Below are positions 8,298-14,957 of a stretch of DNA of 17,473 bases, piece after piece. This stretch comes from JAAYZM01 sp964510785 (GTDB taxonomy: Bacteria > Actinomycetota > Actinomycetes > Actinomycetales > Cellulomonadaceae). The notes below the pieces were generated by a model that was given only the letters and a program-made list of their open reading frames with translations, was not told the DNA's origin and did not search any database. The stretch covers positions 1-17,473 of the forward strand of contig CAZECM010000062.1 in NCBI GenBank assembly GCA_964510785.1, given 5' to 3'. The translations under genes were made by a program, and so were the position numbers. The first letter of the stretch is position 1. Each line of letters starts with the position of its first letter.

Positions 8298-8317
8298 TGA
8301 CCCGGCCCTCGGGCCGT

Positions 8318-8392
8318 GCCGCCGTAGCTCAGTGGTAGAGCGCCCGCCTTGTAAGCGGATGGTCGTCAGTTCAATCCTGACCGGCGGCTCCA
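8318..8392 (+). tRNA. tRNA-Thr (anticodon UGU)
   Basis: A full cloverleaf is visible: acceptor GCCGCCG (8318-8324) with CGGCGGC (8382-8388), D-arm GCTC/GAGC, anticodon loop CTTGTAA with TGT at 8350-8352, T-arm GTCAG/CTGAC around TTCAATC, discriminator T and an encoded CCA (8390-8392). It decodes ACA and, by wobble, other ACN threonine codons. The G1-C72 and C2-G71 pairs match known Thr identity. The outermost anticodon-stem pair is a C-A mismatch (8343 with 8359), which is tolerated in tRNAs. Confidence 0.95.
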
Positions 8393-8408
8393 CCCCGGTC
8401 GGTCGCGC

Positions 8409-9107
8409 TCAGCTGATCGAGCTCGCCGGACCCGTCTCCTCGAGCAGCCGCAGTGCCGCCGTGACGCGCGGGTTGCGGGACGGGTCGGCGTCGATGCCGA
8501 GACCCGCGTAGAGCGCGTTGATGTGGTTCTGCACCGACTTCTCGGTGATGCCCAGCTCTTCACCGATCCCCGCGTTGGAGAGCCCTTGGGCGAGGAGGCG
8601 CAGCACCTTGTACTGCCGGTCGGTGAGCCGCTCGACGGACGTGCCCGCCCGGGGCTGCATGCGGTTGAGCAGCGCTGGGTCGAGCGTCGTGCCCCCCGCC
8701 GCGGCGACCTCGATCGCGTTGACGAGAGTGTGCGAGTCGGTCGAGGACGTCTTCGACAGGTAGCTCCACCCGGAGGCGACGTCCGAGGGCAGGTCGAGCA
8801 GCAGGTCCATCGCGTCGTGCGCGGACAGCAGCAGGATGCCGACGTCGGGGTGCTTGCGGCGCAACGTGACGCCGAGTGCGATGCCGTTGCCGTCGGGCAG
8901 GTCGATGTCGATCACGGCCACGTCCACCTTGCCGAGGGCGAGGGCGCGGTTGGCCTCGGCGACGGTGGCGCACGACGCGGTGACCGTGAGCGCGGGCTCG
9001 GATCCGAGGGCAACCTCGAGCATGCTGCGGAACAGCGGCTGGTCCTCGATGATCGCGACACGGATGGGATCGGCGGGGGACGTCTGGTCGGTTACCGGCA
9101 CTGACAA
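8409..9107 (-). CDS. NarL/LuxR-family response regulator
   Basis: A DNA-binding response regulator, probably phosphorylated by the kinase encoded divergently at 9202. The 232 residues split into a receiver domain (15-140) with acidic pair E21-D22, phospho-acceptor D67 in AVIDIDLPDGNG, S95 in LLLSAHD and K119 in YLSKTS, and a LuxR-type helix-turn-helix (160-205) with LTDRQYKVLRLLAQGLSNAG and GITEKSVQNHINALYAGLGI. All phosphorylation residues are intact. The start is uncertain: TTG at 9107 has AAGGTG 7 nt before it, while GTG at 9101 has AGGA 7 nt before it; the difference is two residues. It converges on the tRNA gene with 16 nt between. Its targets are not known; the secretion cassette beginning at 10621 is the nearest candidate. 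Confidence 0.93.
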   Translation of the reverse strand: MSVPVTDQTSPADPIRVAIIEDQPLFRSMLEVALGSEPALTVTASCATVAEANRALALGKVDVAVIDIDLPDGNGIALGVTLRRKHPDVGILLLSAHDAMDLLLDLPSDVASGWSYLSKTSSTDSHTLVNAIEVAAAGGTTLDPALLNRMQPRAGTSVERLTDRQYKVLRLLAQGLSNAGIGEELGITEKSVQNHINALYAGLGIDADPSRNPRVTAALRLLEETGPASSIS

Positions 9108-9201
9108 TTCCTATCACCTTCAGGGGGGCGACGTGCCGATAGGGAGGGAGTACTGCCACACTGGCGCCAGGAGCCAGGGCGCACCGAGCACGAAGGACCT
9201 C

Positions 9202-10380
9202 ATGACGACGACGACGATGGATCGGGCCCGCGCGCAAGCCGCGTCGTCGAACCTGCGGGTGCTGATCCTGACGAGCGCGGCGCTGCTCGCCGTGTTCGCG
9301 ATCGGTGCCACGATCCAGTTCGAGTTCGTGCTCCGTGAGTTCGTCGACATCGGGATGCCCGTCCGGCTGCCCCAGCGGCTGATCGCGAACTTCGGGGCCA
9401 TCGCCGTCAACGCGTTCCTGCTCTGGGCGTTCCGGGTCCACATCGTCGAGCGCGGCAAGTGGGGCATGGCCGGGGCGGTCGCTGCGGCCGCCGCCGCCGC
9501 GCTCACCCGGGTCATCATGCAGCGCGTCTTCGGCCTGCACCCCGGTGGCGGCGCCATGGTCTGGACCACGGAGCTGGCGCTCGCCTGGGTGGCGGCATCC
9601 GCGTCCAACGGGATCGCGCTGACGCACATGTGGACCCGGCGCAAGGTCCAGGAGCAGGAGCGCGCGGCGACGACCAACGAGCTGCACGTCCACTACGCGC
9701 TCCAGGCGCTGGCCCACGAGGAGATCCGGGTGCGCCGCGAGGTGGCTGAAGGACTCCACGGCTCGTTGCAGCAGCGCCTCGTGCTCATCGCCCGCCGCCT
9801 CGAGGAGGTCCTGGGTCACCTCGAGCAGCGCGAGGTGTCCGACGGCGACATCGCCCAGCTTCGTCACGCCGTGGCCGAGATGGAGGTCGCCCGTGAGGGT
9901 GACGTGCGCGAGATGAGCCGGCTGCTCTACCCGGATGCCATCGAGATCGGCATGGTTCCCGCCGTGCGGAGCCTGCTCGGTCGGTTGCCGACCCTCATCG
10001 GCACGCGCCTCGTGGTGTCCGACGCCGTGCGCCGGCTCGATGACCCCGCCGCGCCCGCCCTGAGCCAGACCGAGCGGCTGCTCGCCGTCCGCGTGGTCGA
10101 GGAGTCCGTCACCAACGCCTTGCGGCACGGCGGCGCGACGCGGCTCGACGTCGTCATCCGTGAGGAGGCGGGCCGGCTGCAGGTGGTCGTCACGGACAAC
10201 GGTGAGGGCTACGACTCCGCGGCGTCGGACATGAAGGACCGTTCCGGTCTGGCCCGGCTGGCCGACCGGCTCGCGATCGTGGGGGGCACCCTGGACATCT
10301 CGTCGATGCCCGGGGCCGGCGCGACGGTCACCACGTGGCTCCCGCTGGAGCGTGTCGAGGCGCAGCACGACCACATCTAG
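9202..10380 (+). CDS. Membrane sensor histidine kinase-like protein (HisKA_3 type)
   Basis: The probable sensor partner of the divergent response regulator. The 392 residues hold about four hydrophobic segments (19-40, 60-80, 88-108, 118-142) and no large outside domain, then a helical region and a dimerisation/phospho-acceptor segment VRREVAEGLHGSLQQRL with H186, and a HATPase_c domain: N-box VVEESVTNALRHGGA (N305), G1 VTDNGEGYD (D332, G334), RSGLARLADRL, GAGATV (371-376). ATP-binding motifs are intact. The acceptor histidine is followed by Gly where HisKA_3 kinases usually have Asp or Glu, which serves as catalytic base, so kinase activity may be altered. The ATG at 9202 has GAAGGA 4 nt before it; a longer open frame upstream is shadow of the opposite gene. 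Ends 240 nt before the exported-protein cassette. Confidence 0.88.
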   Translation: MTTTTMDRARAQAASSNLRVLILTSAALLAVFAIGATIQFEFVLREFVDIGMPVRLPQRLIANFGAIAVNAFLLWAFRVHIVERGKWGMAGAVAAAAAAALTRVIMQRVFGLHPGGGAMVWTTELALAWVAASASNGIALTHMWTRRKVQEQERAATTNELHVHYALQALAHEEIRVRREVAEGLHGSLQQRLVLIARRLEEVLGHLEQREVSDGDIAQLRHAVAEMEVAREGDVREMSRLLYPDAIEIGMVPAVRSLLGRLPTLIGTRLVVSDAVRRLDDPAAPALSQTERLLAVRVVEESVTNALRHGGATRLDVVIREEAGRLQVVVTDNGEGYDSAASDMKDRSGLARLADRLAIVGGTLDISSMPGAGATVTTWLPLERVEAQHDHI

Positions 10381-10620
10381 CCCGTGGTCACCCCCGTTTT
10401 CACCCGCTCGATCTGTCCGGATCGCCCCGTCGGGGCCGAGTTGCCCGGCAGCTGTGAGAGCGGTCTCAGGGGCTAGCACCTAGGGCCCGGCCGAACCCGG
10501 TGCCGAAGCACTCTTATGTTGGGGCCCGAGCCACCAGAGCGGCGATCGGTTCCAGTGCGAAGTTCGATCCCGCTACGGCCGCTGACGGCCATCACACTCA
10601 TACTCTCAAGGAGCATCATC
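10381..10620 (+). promoter_or_regulatory. Leader/promoter region of the SipW-type cassette
   Basis: This 240-nt space has no credible gene. Near its left end GCCCC-GTC-GGGGC (10424-10436) is a short 5-bp hairpin that may weakly end the kinase transcript. TATGTT (10515-10520) is a TAnnnT-type -10 candidate without a clear -35, and AAGGAG (10608-10613) is a strong ribosome site 7 nt before the ATG. Binding sites for the neighbouring regulator are not recognisable by eye. Confidence 0.35.
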
Positions 10621-11151
10621 ATGTCTGCCCAGAAGAAGACTTCAGAGCGTCGCAAGAAGCGCGCAGCGTTCCTCAAGCTCGGCCTCGCGGGCGTTGCCGT
10701 CCTCGGCATCGGCGCGGCCGCGACGACCGCCGCCTGGACCAACGACGCCTGGTTCTCCGGCTCGGCCTCGGCCGCAACGGTGCAGCTGCAGGGCAGCCTC
10801 AACGGCACGACGTGGACCGACGCCGACACGAACGACTCGGGCGTGCGCATCGACATCGACCCGGCGGCGCTGGCCGATCTCGTCCCTGGCCAGACGCGGA
10901 ACATCACTCTCCACGTGCGGAACACCTCGTCTGTCGATCTGACGATCTCCTCCGACGTCGTGGCCACGGGGGGTGTGTTCACCGGAGCTCTTCCGGCAAG
11001 CGCCACCGTCACTGGACTCGCCACCACGCTCGCGCCGAATGCCACGGACGAGTTCACCCTCGTCGTCGGCACGGATGCCCTGTGGCCCGACACCTACAAG
11101 GGCCTCCTCGGTGCCGTCACGGTTCAGATCTCTGGCACGACCTCCTCTTGA
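10621..11151 (+). CDS. Exported protein with SipW-type signal region (TasA/camelysin-like)
   Basis: Likely a secreted or surface protein processed by the signal peptidase encoded next. The 176 residues begin with a very basic stretch (5-15) followed by a hydrophobic segment (17-38) and the mark AAWTNDAWFSGSASAAT (37-53), the arrangement known for SipW-dependent signals, where an A-W/Y-T/S-D motif follows the hydrophobic core. The remainder (54-176) is Thr/Ser/Asp/Val-rich, without Cys, with a beta-rich pattern such as GQTRNITLHVRNTSSVDLTI, like the immunoglobulin-like fold of TasA and camelysin. No catalytic motif is seen, so a structural or fibre role is possible; that is inference from resemblance in layout, not from clear sequence identity. 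The ATG has AAGGAG 7 nt before it. It leads a four-gene run. Confidence 0.8.
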   Translation: MSAQKKTSERRKKRAAFLKLGLAGVAVLGIGAAATTAAWTNDAWFSGSASAATVQLQGSLNGTTWTDADTNDSGVRIDIDPAALADLVPGQTRNITLHVRNTSSVDLTISSDVVATGGVFTGALPASATVTGLATTLAPNATDEFTLVVGTDALWPDTYKGLLGAVTVQISGTTSS

Positions 11152-11183
11152 GCCGTCACCGCAACACCTGTAAGTAGTAGTTC

Positions 11184-11780
11184 ATGCGTGCTCTCAAGGT
11201 GGTCGGCAACGCCGTCCTGACCGTCGTGGCTCTCCTGGGCGTGTGCTCGGCGCTCGTCTGGGGGGCCACGGCGGCCGGTCGGATCCAGCCGCTCATCGTG
11301 GTCTCCGGCTCGATGGAACCGGAGATCATGACCGGCGACCTGCTCGTGGCGGTGCCACTACCGGTCGACGAGATCGAGGTGGGTCGGGTCCTCAGCCTGC
11401 GAAGCGAGGTCACGGGAGACATCGTGACCCACCGCGTGATCGAGGTCTCGGGCGTGGGCGGGTCGGCAGCGGTCCGCATGCAGGGTGACGGCAACGAGGC
11501 GCCCGACGGCGAGACGTACGAGGTCTCGGGCACCGTGTGGGCACCGGAGTGGCAGATCAGCGGAGGCGGCTTCGCGGTCCGGACGCTGACGCGACCCAAC
11601 GTCGCCGTCCCGCTCCTCGTCGCGATCCTCGCGTGCATCGGTCTGACGGCGATGTCGTCCCGGCCCGAGGACGACGACGAGACGGACGGCCAGACGGCGG
11701 CCGACGAAGGCATCCGCGACGATGCCGGAGCACCATCTGGCGCCGCGGAGAGTGACGAGCGAGGAGCACATGGGACGTAG
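11184..11780 (+). CDS. sipW: SipW-like (ER-type) signal peptidase I
   Basis: A membrane serine protease that removes signal peptides on the outer face. The 198 residues have a first membrane segment (8-30), catalytic Ser in VVSGSMEPEIMTGDLL (S43), His in DIVTHRVIEV (H83) and Asp in MQGDGNEAPDG (D102/D108), then a second membrane segment (139-157) and an acidic cytoplasmic tail. A histidine in place of the lysine of ordinary bacterial Lep marks it as the ER/archaeal-like type, as SipW. In Bacillus this type processes TasA and TapA, encoded beside it; here it sits 32 nt after a protein with a SipW-type signal region, so it most likely serves that and the last gene of the run. No clear ribosome site is seen, suggesting coupling to the upstream gene. 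Its end overlaps the next gene by 11 nt. Confidence 0.92.
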   Translation: MRALKVVGNAVLTVVALLGVCSALVWGATAAGRIQPLIVVSGSMEPEIMTGDLLVAVPLPVDEIEVGRVLSLRSEVTGDIVTHRVIEVSGVGGSAAVRMQGDGNEAPDGETYEVSGTVWAPEWQISGGGFAVRTLTRPNVAVPLLVAILACIGLTAMSSRPEDDDETDGQTAADEGIRDDAGAPSGAAESDERGAHGT

Positions 11781-12357
11781 GCGAGGTGGGGTGAGCGGCA
11801 GCGTGGTCGCTGCGGCTCTCGTTGCTGTCTCCGCAGTCCTGGTCCTCGGACCGCCAGCAGCTGCCGATGTCCTTGCGGACGAGGACCTCTCCTTGTCGTT
11901 CTCGGGGATGTTTCCCGGCGACACCCGCGAGCGGTCCACCGTGCTCGAGGTGCCCGTCTCCGCCGAGGTGGGGATCGCCACCTTCGACGTGCTGCCGGGG
12001 TCGTCGGACGCCTTCGACTGGGACGTCCGGCTGTGCGGGGCCGGTAGCACCGACTGCGTCTCCGTCGATGAGGGTTCCGAGGGGACAGAGCTCGCGGCGG
12101 GGCGCTACACCCTGCGGGTCGCCGTCGAGCTCGACGCCGACGCGCGCGCCTCGTCCCCCGAGGACTCCTCCGCGATCCGAGGCCAGCTCCGTCTGGTCGA
12201 GGCGGGTTCCGCCCCGCCCTCGGATAGGCTCCCCGACACCGGCAGCCCCCTTGTCTCGATGGCGGCGACGGCGGCCGCGTTCTTCACCACTGGACTGTTC
12301 CTGATCCTGCTCGTCGCGCGCCGACGCAGGGCTGACGAGGAGGAGGCGGCACGATGA
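11770..12357 (+). CDS. LPDTG sortase-anchored surface protein
   Basis: An exported protein expected to be covalently joined to the cell wall by a sortase. The 195 residues have a basic start and Sec signal (1-32, cut probably near PPAAA-D), a middle domain (33-150) with two Cys in RLCGAGSTDCVSV that can pair, and a classical sorting signal: LPDTG (154-158), hydrophobic segment (163-183) and RRRR tail. The middle domain, with repeated beta-like stretches such as LAAGRYTLRVAVELD, is not a family I can name. It starts inside the signal peptidase gene (11-nt overlap, GAGGAG 3 nt before the ATG) and shares ATGA with the next gene, so it belongs to the same transcript. No sortase gene is in the window; an unlinked housekeeping sortase is presumed. 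Confidence 0.88.
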   Translation: MGRRRGGVSGSVVAAALVAVSAVLVLGPPAAADVLADEDLSLSFSGMFPGDTRERSTVLEVPVSAEVGIATFDVLPGSSDAFDWDVRLCGAGSTDCVSVDEGSEGTELAAGRYTLRVAVELDADARASSPEDSSAIRGQLRLVEAGSAPPSDRLPDTGSPLVSMAATAAAFFTTGLFLILLVARRRRADEEEAAR

Positions 12358-12929
12358 GCTTGCCTCCGAGCAGGAATCCTCGGCGGCGTCGGACCCGCCG
12401 CCACGTTCTTCTGACGAGCCTCGTCTCGTTCTTCGCGCTCCTGCCCTTCGTCACCGTCCCGACGATCGCCGCCTGGAGCGACTCGGCCCACTTCCGCGCC
12501 CCGGTTTCGGCGGCGGCGCAGTTTCCTGTGGCGACGGGGTGCAAGGTCATGAGCTCAACCGGGACGGACACCGGGAAGTCCTGCGCGATCAATCTCGCGG
12601 CCTCCAGCGCCGCGGAGTTCGGCGACGGCAAGGGACCAGGTGAGCGCACCGCGAACGTCTACCTGGGCTTCACGTTCGCCGCGCCGGGGTCGGGCGAGTA
12701 CGTGCTGTTCACGGTAGATCTGCGCACCGTGCCAGGATTCCCAGCCAACTGGGTATGGGACTCGCCGATGCGGGGGTTCAGCCTGGGGTCCCTGATAGCG
12801 CAGCCGGGATCGTCGTGCAGTGCTCTGCCGTTCCTGACGGCTCGAGCGCCCAGCTGGGCATCCGGCAACACCGTTCACTTCACCTACTACGAGAACCGCA
12901 CCGGGAAGTCTGGTCTTGGATGCGCGTGA
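12354..12929 (+). CDS. Second exported protein of the SipW-type cassette, four-Cys
   Basis: The function is not recognised. The 191 residues start with a basic RRRRTRR stretch, a hydrophobic segment (18-38) and the motif AAWSDSAHF (39-47), which matches the AAWTNDAWF of the first cassette protein in position and form and suggests export and cleavage by the same SipW-like peptidase. The mature part has four Cys (63, 77, 155, 190), enough for two disulfides, and a Gly/Ser/aromatic-rich pattern, with no known catalytic motif. The start ATG overlaps the preceding stop (ATGA) and GAGGAGG lies about 7 nt before it. It ends the run and converges with the hydrolase gene with only 12 nt between. A minor fibre subunit or tip/anchor protein, as TapA is for TasA, would be one idea. 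Confidence 0.82.
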   Translation: MSLPPSRNPRRRRTRRHVLLTSLVSFFALLPFVTVPTIAAWSDSAHFRAPVSAAAQFPVATGCKVMSSTGTDTGKSCAINLAASSAAEFGDGKGPGERTANVYLGFTFAAPGSGEYVLFTVDLRTVPGFPANWVWDSPMRGFSLGSLIAQPGSSCSALPFLTARAPSWASGNTVHFTYYENRTGKSGLGCA

Positions 12930-12941
12930 CCGGACAGCGGG

Positions 12942-13751
12942 CTAGTGCCCGAGAGGCCTCGCCTCCGTCCGCTTCGCGGTGATCGAGTCGCCCGAGGACC
13001 TGCGCCGCAGCCGCCGTGTGGCCCACGGCACGGCCCAGTCGCGCGTCCACTCGGCGTTCCAGCGCGCGGTCTCGAGCCACGTCATCGCGGGCGCGGGGGG
13101 CAACGGCGCGTCCCACCCGGGTTCGACGTCGACGCCGAGCGCGGCGAGCGCGCCCTGGGCGATCCGGGTGTGTCCCTCGGCGTTGAGGTGGATCCGGTCG
13201 GGCGCCCACATCCGCCAGTCGCGCAGCGAGCGCATGCCCCACACGTCGACCACGAAGGCGCCGTGCCGCCGGGCGATCGACCAGATGTGCGCGTTGAAGG
13301 TGCCGACGCGGGTGCGGGTGCGGCGCACCACGGGGCTGTCCTTGGCGTCCATCCCGGTCGCGAGCAGCACGTCGGCGCCGGCCGACCGGGCGCGTACGAC
13401 GGCCGCCTCGAGGTTGCGGGCCAGGACGTCGACGTCGGTCACGGGGCGCAGCATGTCGTTCCCGCCGCCCACGATGCTCACGAGGTCGGGGCCCATCCGG
13501 AGGGCCGTCGGCACCTGCTCGGTGAGGATGGGCCGCAGCAGCCGGCCGCGCACCGCGAGGTTCGCGTACTCGAGCGGCGTCTCTCCGGCGGCGGACCGCC
13601 GGGCGGAGAGCTCGGCCGCGAGCAGGTCCGCCCAACCGGTCGGGCGGCCGTCGTCGTCGTCCTCCCCCCAGAGGCCTTCGGTGAAGGAGTCGCCGACGGC
13701 CACGAACCGTCGCCACCGCGGTGCCGTCACGGGAGAGCTCTCATCGGTCAT
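12942..13751 (-). CDS. SGNH/GDSL-family hydrolase
   Basis: A serine esterase/lipase-fold protein of unknown substrate, probably cytoplasmic since no signal peptide is seen. The 269 residues hold the four SGNH blocks: block I VAVGDSFTEG (S22), block II glycine in LAVRGR (G69), block III GGGNDM (N98) and block V DRIHLNAEGH (D185, H188). The C-terminal tail after about 205 is Trp/Arg-rich (WLETARWNAEWTRDWAVPW), common in actinobacterial members of this group. I chose the ATG at 13751 because the SGNH domain begins at once and a CAGAAT -10-like box ends 6 nt before it; no Shine-Dalgarno is present, so the mRNA may be leaderless. An open frame extends to 14153 but overlaps the ung gene on the same strand. 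Sits just after ung. Confidence 0.9.
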   Translation of the reverse strand: MTDESSPVTAPRWRRFVAVGDSFTEGLWGEDDDDGRPTGWADLLAAELSARRSAAGETPLEYANLAVRGRLLRPILTEQVPTALRMGPDLVSIVGGGNDMLRPVTDVDVLARNLEAAVVRARSAGADVLLATGMDAKDSPVVRRTRTRVGTFNAHIWSIARRHGAFVVDVWGMRSLRDWRMWAPDRIHLNAEGHTRIAQGALAALGVDVEPGWDAPLPPAPAMTWLETARWNAEWTRDWAVPWATRRLRRRSSGDSITAKRTEARPLGH

Positions 13752-13763
13752 CGCCCCATTCTG
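13752..13763 (-). promoter_or_regulatory. -10 box for a leaderless hydrolase mRNA
   Basis: CAGAAT (13758-13763, minus strand) followed by six bases and then the ATG. It lies between ung and the hydrolase, so the latter need not depend on the ung transcript. Confidence 0.35.
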
Positions 13764-13780
13764 CGCGACGAGGTGCGGCT

Positions 13781-14503
13781 TCACCGAGGGCGGGCGACCT
13801 CGAGCGCGCCGTCGGAGGTCGCCGCGGACGGCAGCTCCCAGTCCACCGGCGCCCCGCCCAGGGCCTCGAGGTGCTCGTTCACCCGCGAGAAGGGCCGCGA
13901 GCCGAAGAAGCCACGGTGCGCGGACAGCGGGCTCGGGTGCGGGCTCTCGATGAAGGGCACGTCTCCGAGCGCGGGACGCACCGACTGGGCGTCGCGCCCC
14001 CACAGCACGGCCACGAGCGGTCCGCCGCGCGCGACGAGCGCATCCACCGCGAGCGCCGTCACGGACTCCCAGCCTCGCCCGCGGTGCGAGCCCGCCGTGC
14101 CGGCCCGGACGGTGAGGGACGTGTTGAGGAGCAGCACCCCTTGGCGCGACCACGGCGAGAGGTCCCCGTGCGCGGGGGCGGGTACGCCGACGTCGGCCAC
14201 CAGCTCCTTGAAGATGTTGACGAGCGACGGGGGTAGCGGCCGGACGTCGTCGCGCACCGAGAACGCCAGACCCATGGCGTGGCCCGGCGTCGGGTACGGG
14301 TCCTGGCCCAGGATCAGCACCCGCACGTCCTCGAACGGCTCCTGGAAGGCGCGCAGCACCGAGGGCCCGGGAGGGCAGTAGGGTCGGCCCGCGCTCGACT
14401 CGGCGCGCAGGAACTCGCCCATCGCGCCGATCTGCTCCTCGGCCGGGGCCAGCGCGCTCGCCCAGCCGGGATCCACGAGCTCGCTCAGCCGTTCCCCTGT
14501 CAC
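13781..14503 (-). CDS. ung: Uracil-DNA glycosylase, family 1
   Basis: It cuts uracil from DNA after cytosine deamination or dUTP incorporation, the first step of base excision repair; this matters in a GC-rich genome. The 240 residues fit family 1. Catalytic water-activating loop GQDPYPTPGHAMGL (D68), uracil pocket FSV (F81), LLLNTSLTVR (N127), and the minor-groove/leucine loop HPSPLSAHRGFFG (H189). All residues needed for catalysis are intact. I chose the GTG at 14503, where the family N-terminus begins; no ribosome site is near, but a TAGCCT box lies 7 nt before the GTG, so the message is probably leaderless. An in-frame opening to 14785 overlaps the next gene on the other strand and is not coding. 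Confidence 0.95.
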   Translation of the reverse strand: MTGERLSELVDPGWASALAPAEEQIGAMGEFLRAESSAGRPYCPPGPSVLRAFQEPFEDVRVLILGQDPYPTPGHAMGLAFSVRDDVRPLPPSLVNIFKELVADVGVPAPAHGDLSPWSRQGVLLLNTSLTVRAGTAGSHRGRGWESVTALAVDALVARGGPLVAVLWGRDAQSVRPALGDVPFIESPHPSPLSAHRGFFGSRPFSRVNEHLEALGGAPVDWELPSAATSDGALEVARPR

Positions 14504-14516
14504 GAGCGGCAGGCTA
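14504..14516 (-). promoter_or_regulatory. -10 box for a leaderless ung mRNA
   Basis: TAGCCT (14511-14516, minus strand) is a TAnnnT box ending 7 nt before the GTG start, with no Shine-Dalgarno in between. Same geometry as at 14942 and 2885. Confidence 0.4.
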
Positions 14517-14562
14517 TCGGTTGTCCGAGCACTTTGACCCAGTTTGCCGCGACGGTGGCAAC

Positions 14563-14582
14563 GAATGACACGGATGTCATTC
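14563..14582. promoter_or_regulatory. Perfect 8-bp dyad, possible operator
   Basis: GAATGACA-CGGA-TGTCATTC has 8-bp perfect arms around a 4-nt centre, in the divergent space between ung and the DUF3263 gene, just before a TACTAACCT -10-like stretch (14585-14593). The regulator is unknown; it does not match the actinobacterial LexA box GAACnnnnGTTC. Confidence 0.4.
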
Positions 14583-14637
14583 CGTACTAACCTGGTGGGC
14601 GGCGCCGCAGGTCGGCGTCGACGATCGAGGAGGTCAC

Positions 14638-14925
14638 ATGGGCGCGCAGACGATGCAGGTCGAGCACGACACGTCGACGCTGTCCGAGCGGGACCAGAAC
14701 GTTCTCGCGTTCGAGCGCCAGTGGTGGAAGTACGCGGGCGCGAAGGAGCAGGCGATCCGGGAGCTCTTCGACCTCTCGCCGGCACGGTACTACCAGGTGC
14801 TCAACGCACTGCTGGACGACCAGGCCGCACTCGCGCACGACCCCATGCTGGTGAAGCGCCTGCGTCGCATGCGCGCCGAGCGCCAGCGCAGCCGTACCGC
14901 GCGTCGCCTGGGTATCGAGCGCTGA
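14638..14925 (+). CDS. DUF3263 family small protein
   Basis: A 95-residue cytoplasmic protein of a conserved actinobacterial family without known function. It begins with a short polar stretch; the core LSERDQNVLAFERQWWKYAG followed by AIRELFDLSPARYYQVLNAL (about 15-57) is the family mark and looks like a helix-turn-helix-type helical bundle, similar in pattern to sigma-factor region 4 segments (LSPARYYQVLN as recognition-like helix). The C-terminal MLVKRLRRMRAERQRSRTAR is strongly basic, so nucleic-acid binding is plausible but not shown. AGGAGG is 4 nt before the ATG. It is divergent from ung, and the LytR_C protein gene begins 29 nt after it; this ung / DUF3263 / LytR_C order is, as I recall, shared by many actinobacteria. 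Confidence 0.88.
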   Translation: MGAQTMQVEHDTSTLSERDQNVLAFERQWWKYAGAKEQAIRELFDLSPARYYQVLNALLDDQAALAHDPMLVKRLRRMRAERQRSRTARRLGIER

Positions 14926-14941
14926 TCGGGCGACGGCCCGC

Positions 14942-14957
14942 TACCCTGGACGCCGTG
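14942..14957 (+). promoter_or_regulatory. -10 box for a leaderless LytR_C gene mRNA
   Basis: TACCCT (14942-14947) ends 7 nt before the GTG start at 14955 and no ribosome site lies between. This fixes the start and shows an own promoter is likely, beside read-through from the DUF3263 gene. Confidence 0.45.

Noticed and set aside
10424..10436. Strong terminator after the sensor kinase
   Set aside because: Only a 5-bp GCCCC/GGGGC stem with a 3-nt loop; too short to call with confidence.
12945..14381. Long plus-strand open frame opposite the hydrolase and ung
   Set aside because: It is the mirror of two genes with clear catalytic motifs; its product is Arg/Pro/Gly-rich with no domain.
14563..14582. 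LexA (SOS) box beside ung
   Set aside because: The dyad is GAATGACA/TGTCATTC and does not fit the actinobacterial GAACnnnnGTTC core.
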